Shown here piece after piece: positions 6,683-7,755 of a stretch of 7,755 nt of DNA (positions within the stretch are counted from its first letter, which is position 1; each line of letters opens with the position of its first letter). The position numbers and the translations under genes are program-made. Source of the stretch: Fimbriimonadales bacterium (lineage in GTDB: Bacteria > Armatimonadota > Fimbriimonadia > Fimbriimonadales > GBS-DC); assembly GCA_026416065.1 (NCBI GenBank), contig JAOAFW010000046.1, positions 1 to 7,755 of the forward strand, in the 5' to 3' direction. The notes under the pieces were generated by a model. It searched no databases and was not told the origin of the DNA. It worked only from the letters and a program-made list of their open reading frames with translations.

Positions 6683-7567
6683 ATGAAACTCGAACCACGC
6701 GACGATTGGGTGTATTGGACACTCCTTGCGCACTACGCGACGGCGGAGACGCGCAAGCGGTTCTGGGCGGAGCGTCCTGACGACCTGCCCGCATTTATGC
6801 GCCGTCAGCCCGAATGGGCGGAGCTGGAGCCGAAGCTGGTGCAGGAGGCGATGGTTCTGCACAACCTGAGCGAGCAGGGGGGCAGCCTGATCACGCTCGC
6901 CGACGCCGAGTACCCTGAACCCCTGCGCACAGCGGAGAACCTACGCCCGCCGATGGTTCTCTACGCGCTGGGCGATGTGCGCCTGCTGGCGGAGCATCCC
7001 TTCGCGGCGTTCGCAGGCTCGCGCAACGCCTCCGAGCGGGCAATCCAAGAAGCGCAACGCCTCGCCTCCGAGCTGGTGAGCGAAGGCTACCACACCGTGA
7101 CGGGCTTTGCGAAGGGCGTGGACGCCACAGTCGCGCACACCACGCTGGAGCAAGGAGGCAGAACCATCGGCGTGTTGGCGCAGGGGCTACTGCACCGCCT
7201 CACACAGCAAGCCGCACGCGAGTTCATGCACGCGCTGAACGAAGACAGGCTGCTGCTCCTGTCGGAGTTGCACCCGAACGCCCCATGGTCGGGCAGCTTC
7301 GCGATGATGCGCAATCGCCTCGTGGCGGCGCTGGGCGATTTTCTGATTGTAGTCGAGTCAGGTCCTGAACTCAGCCAGCGGAACGGCAAGACCGTGCGCA
7401 GCGGCACTTACGAGTGCGCCAAAATCGCCCGTAAAATCGGACGCCCTGTGTACGCGCTGGACCTGCCCGCCGAAGGCAATCAGCAGCTGCTGGCGCAGGG
7501 TATCGCAACGCGCTGGGGCGAGCCGTTCGAACCCCCAACGCCAGCACAAGGCGCGCTGTTCGATTAG
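6683..7567 (+). CDS. dprA: Divergent DprA/Smf-family DNA-processing protein
   Basis: A 294-residue cytoplasmic protein. Family members bind single-stranded DNA and load RecA on it during natural transformation; some bacteria keep DprA for other recombination roles. Visible features: a helical N-terminal part (1-65), then D-A-E-Y-P-E-P-L (74-81) leading into the Rossmann-like core. The core has A-G-S-R (111-114, the family GSR motif), T-G-F-A-K-G-V-D-A (140-148, matching S-G-x-A-x-G-I-D), M-M-R-N-R-L-V-A-A-L (208-217, matching the R-N-R-x-I-x-x-L segment), V-V-E-S (223-226), R-S-G-T (239-242) and G-N-Q-Q-L-L-A-Q-G (265-273). About eight extra residues lie between V-V-E and R-S-G. There is no C-terminal winged-helix domain, so it is shorter than long DprA forms. 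ATG 6683 is preferred over an in-frame TTG at 6620, which would add 21 low-quality residues; the ribosome binding site is weak (AGGAG 22 nt upstream). It is divergent from the giant gene. Confidence 0.82.
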   Translation: MKLEPRDDWVYWTLLAHYATAETRKRFWAERPDDLPAFMRRQPEWAELEPKLVQEAMVLHNLSEQGGSLITLADAEYPEPLRTAENLRPPMVLYALGDVRLLAEHPFAAFAGSRNASERAIQEAQRLASELVSEGYHTVTGFAKGVDATVAHTTLEQGGRTIGVLAQGLLHRLTQQAAREFMHALNEDRLLLLSELHPNAPWSGSFAMMRNRLVAALGDFLIVVESGPELSQRNGKTVRSGTYECAKIARKIGRPVYALDLPAEGNQQLLAQGIATRWGEPFEPPTPAQGALFD

Positions 7568-7578
7568 CGAGTGACGCT

Positions 7579-7755
7579 TTACTCCTCAATCAACCGGTGA
7601 TCCCTGCCCATCCAGTGGGGCAGTAGGAACGCGCTGCCGTCGTCTTCGCGCCTGCAGAGCGGGTCGCTCCCATCGAGCCGATAGGGGTTGCCGTTCCAGC
7701 GCATCACCTCGCGTTCGCTGTAGGGCACAATCTGCGCCGACTGCCACTCGCCAAA
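7579..7755 (-). CDS. C-terminal fragment of an unrecognised protein
   Basis: The last 58 codons of a minus-strand gene that continues beyond base 7755; the stop is TAA at 7579-7581. The fragment is open to the edge, with good third-position G/C bias, and reads like real protein: it is rich in Trp, Arg, Asp and Gly, with M-R-W-N-G-N-P-Y-R-L-D-G near its middle and F-L-L-P-H-W-M-G-R near the end. I do not recognise the family; the aromatic and acidic composition would suit the tail of an enzyme, perhaps a carbohydrate-active one, but that is a guess. It converges on dprA with only 11 nt between the two stop codons and no visible terminator hairpin in the gap. Confidence 0.7.
   Translation of the reverse strand, partial: FGEWQSAQIVPYSEREVMRWNGNPYRLDGSDPLCRREDDGSAFLLPHWMGRDHRLIEE

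Overview
The window suggests a GC-rich, probably thermophilic environmental bacterium. The best guess is Armatimonadota or a related lineage. The grounds are the very large secreted multi-domain protein ending in tandem dockerin-type calcium loops of the form D-x-N-x-D-G-x-V-D-D-x-D-L-L-x-V-L-F-x-F-G, and the strong G/C preference at third codon positions. This assignment is pattern recognition by eye, not a database result.

Layout. Bases 1-94 hold no gene I can assign, perhaps only the tail of one. Bases 95-132 form a perfect 17-bp inverted repeat with a 4-nt loop, just past the end of the main gene. Bases 154-6240, minus strand, are one 2028-residue open frame that fills almost 80% of the window. 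Read from its N-terminus, it has a signal peptide (1-45), fourteen WD40-type repeats (48-641, enough for two seven-bladed propellers), an invasin-like Ig domain (about 645-742) and a second beta-rich Ig-like stretch (745-850). Then come an aromatic-rich, unrecognised beta domain (about 855-1160), seven degenerate repeats of 51-62 residues that look like a third propeller (about 1180-1584), three CARDB-like Ig modules (1588-1918) and four dockerin-type EF-hand loops (1920-2028). No catalytic domain is recognisable, so it reads as an extracellular binding, scaffolding or surface-layer protein. Bases 6241-6682 are a relatively AT-rich divergent intergenic region with a strong ribosome binding site for the giant gene, a weak promoter candidate and small inverted repeats. 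Bases 6683-7567, plus strand, encode a divergent DprA/Smf-family protein. Bases 7579-7755, minus strand, are the last 58 codons of a third gene that runs off the window edge and converges on dprA with an 11-nt gap.

The genes do not look like one functional system. The giant secreted protein is a stand-alone transcription unit (own Shine-Dalgarno, own 3' hairpin), transcribed divergently from the DNA-processing gene. The most interesting content is inside the giant protein. Its WD40 array carries a hidden six-repeat period that does not match the seven-blade fold, with repeats 3 and 9 nearly identical at DNA level exactly 756 bp apart. It also has a cryptic third propeller, an unassigned aromatic domain, and a dockerin array with a cysteine at each end.
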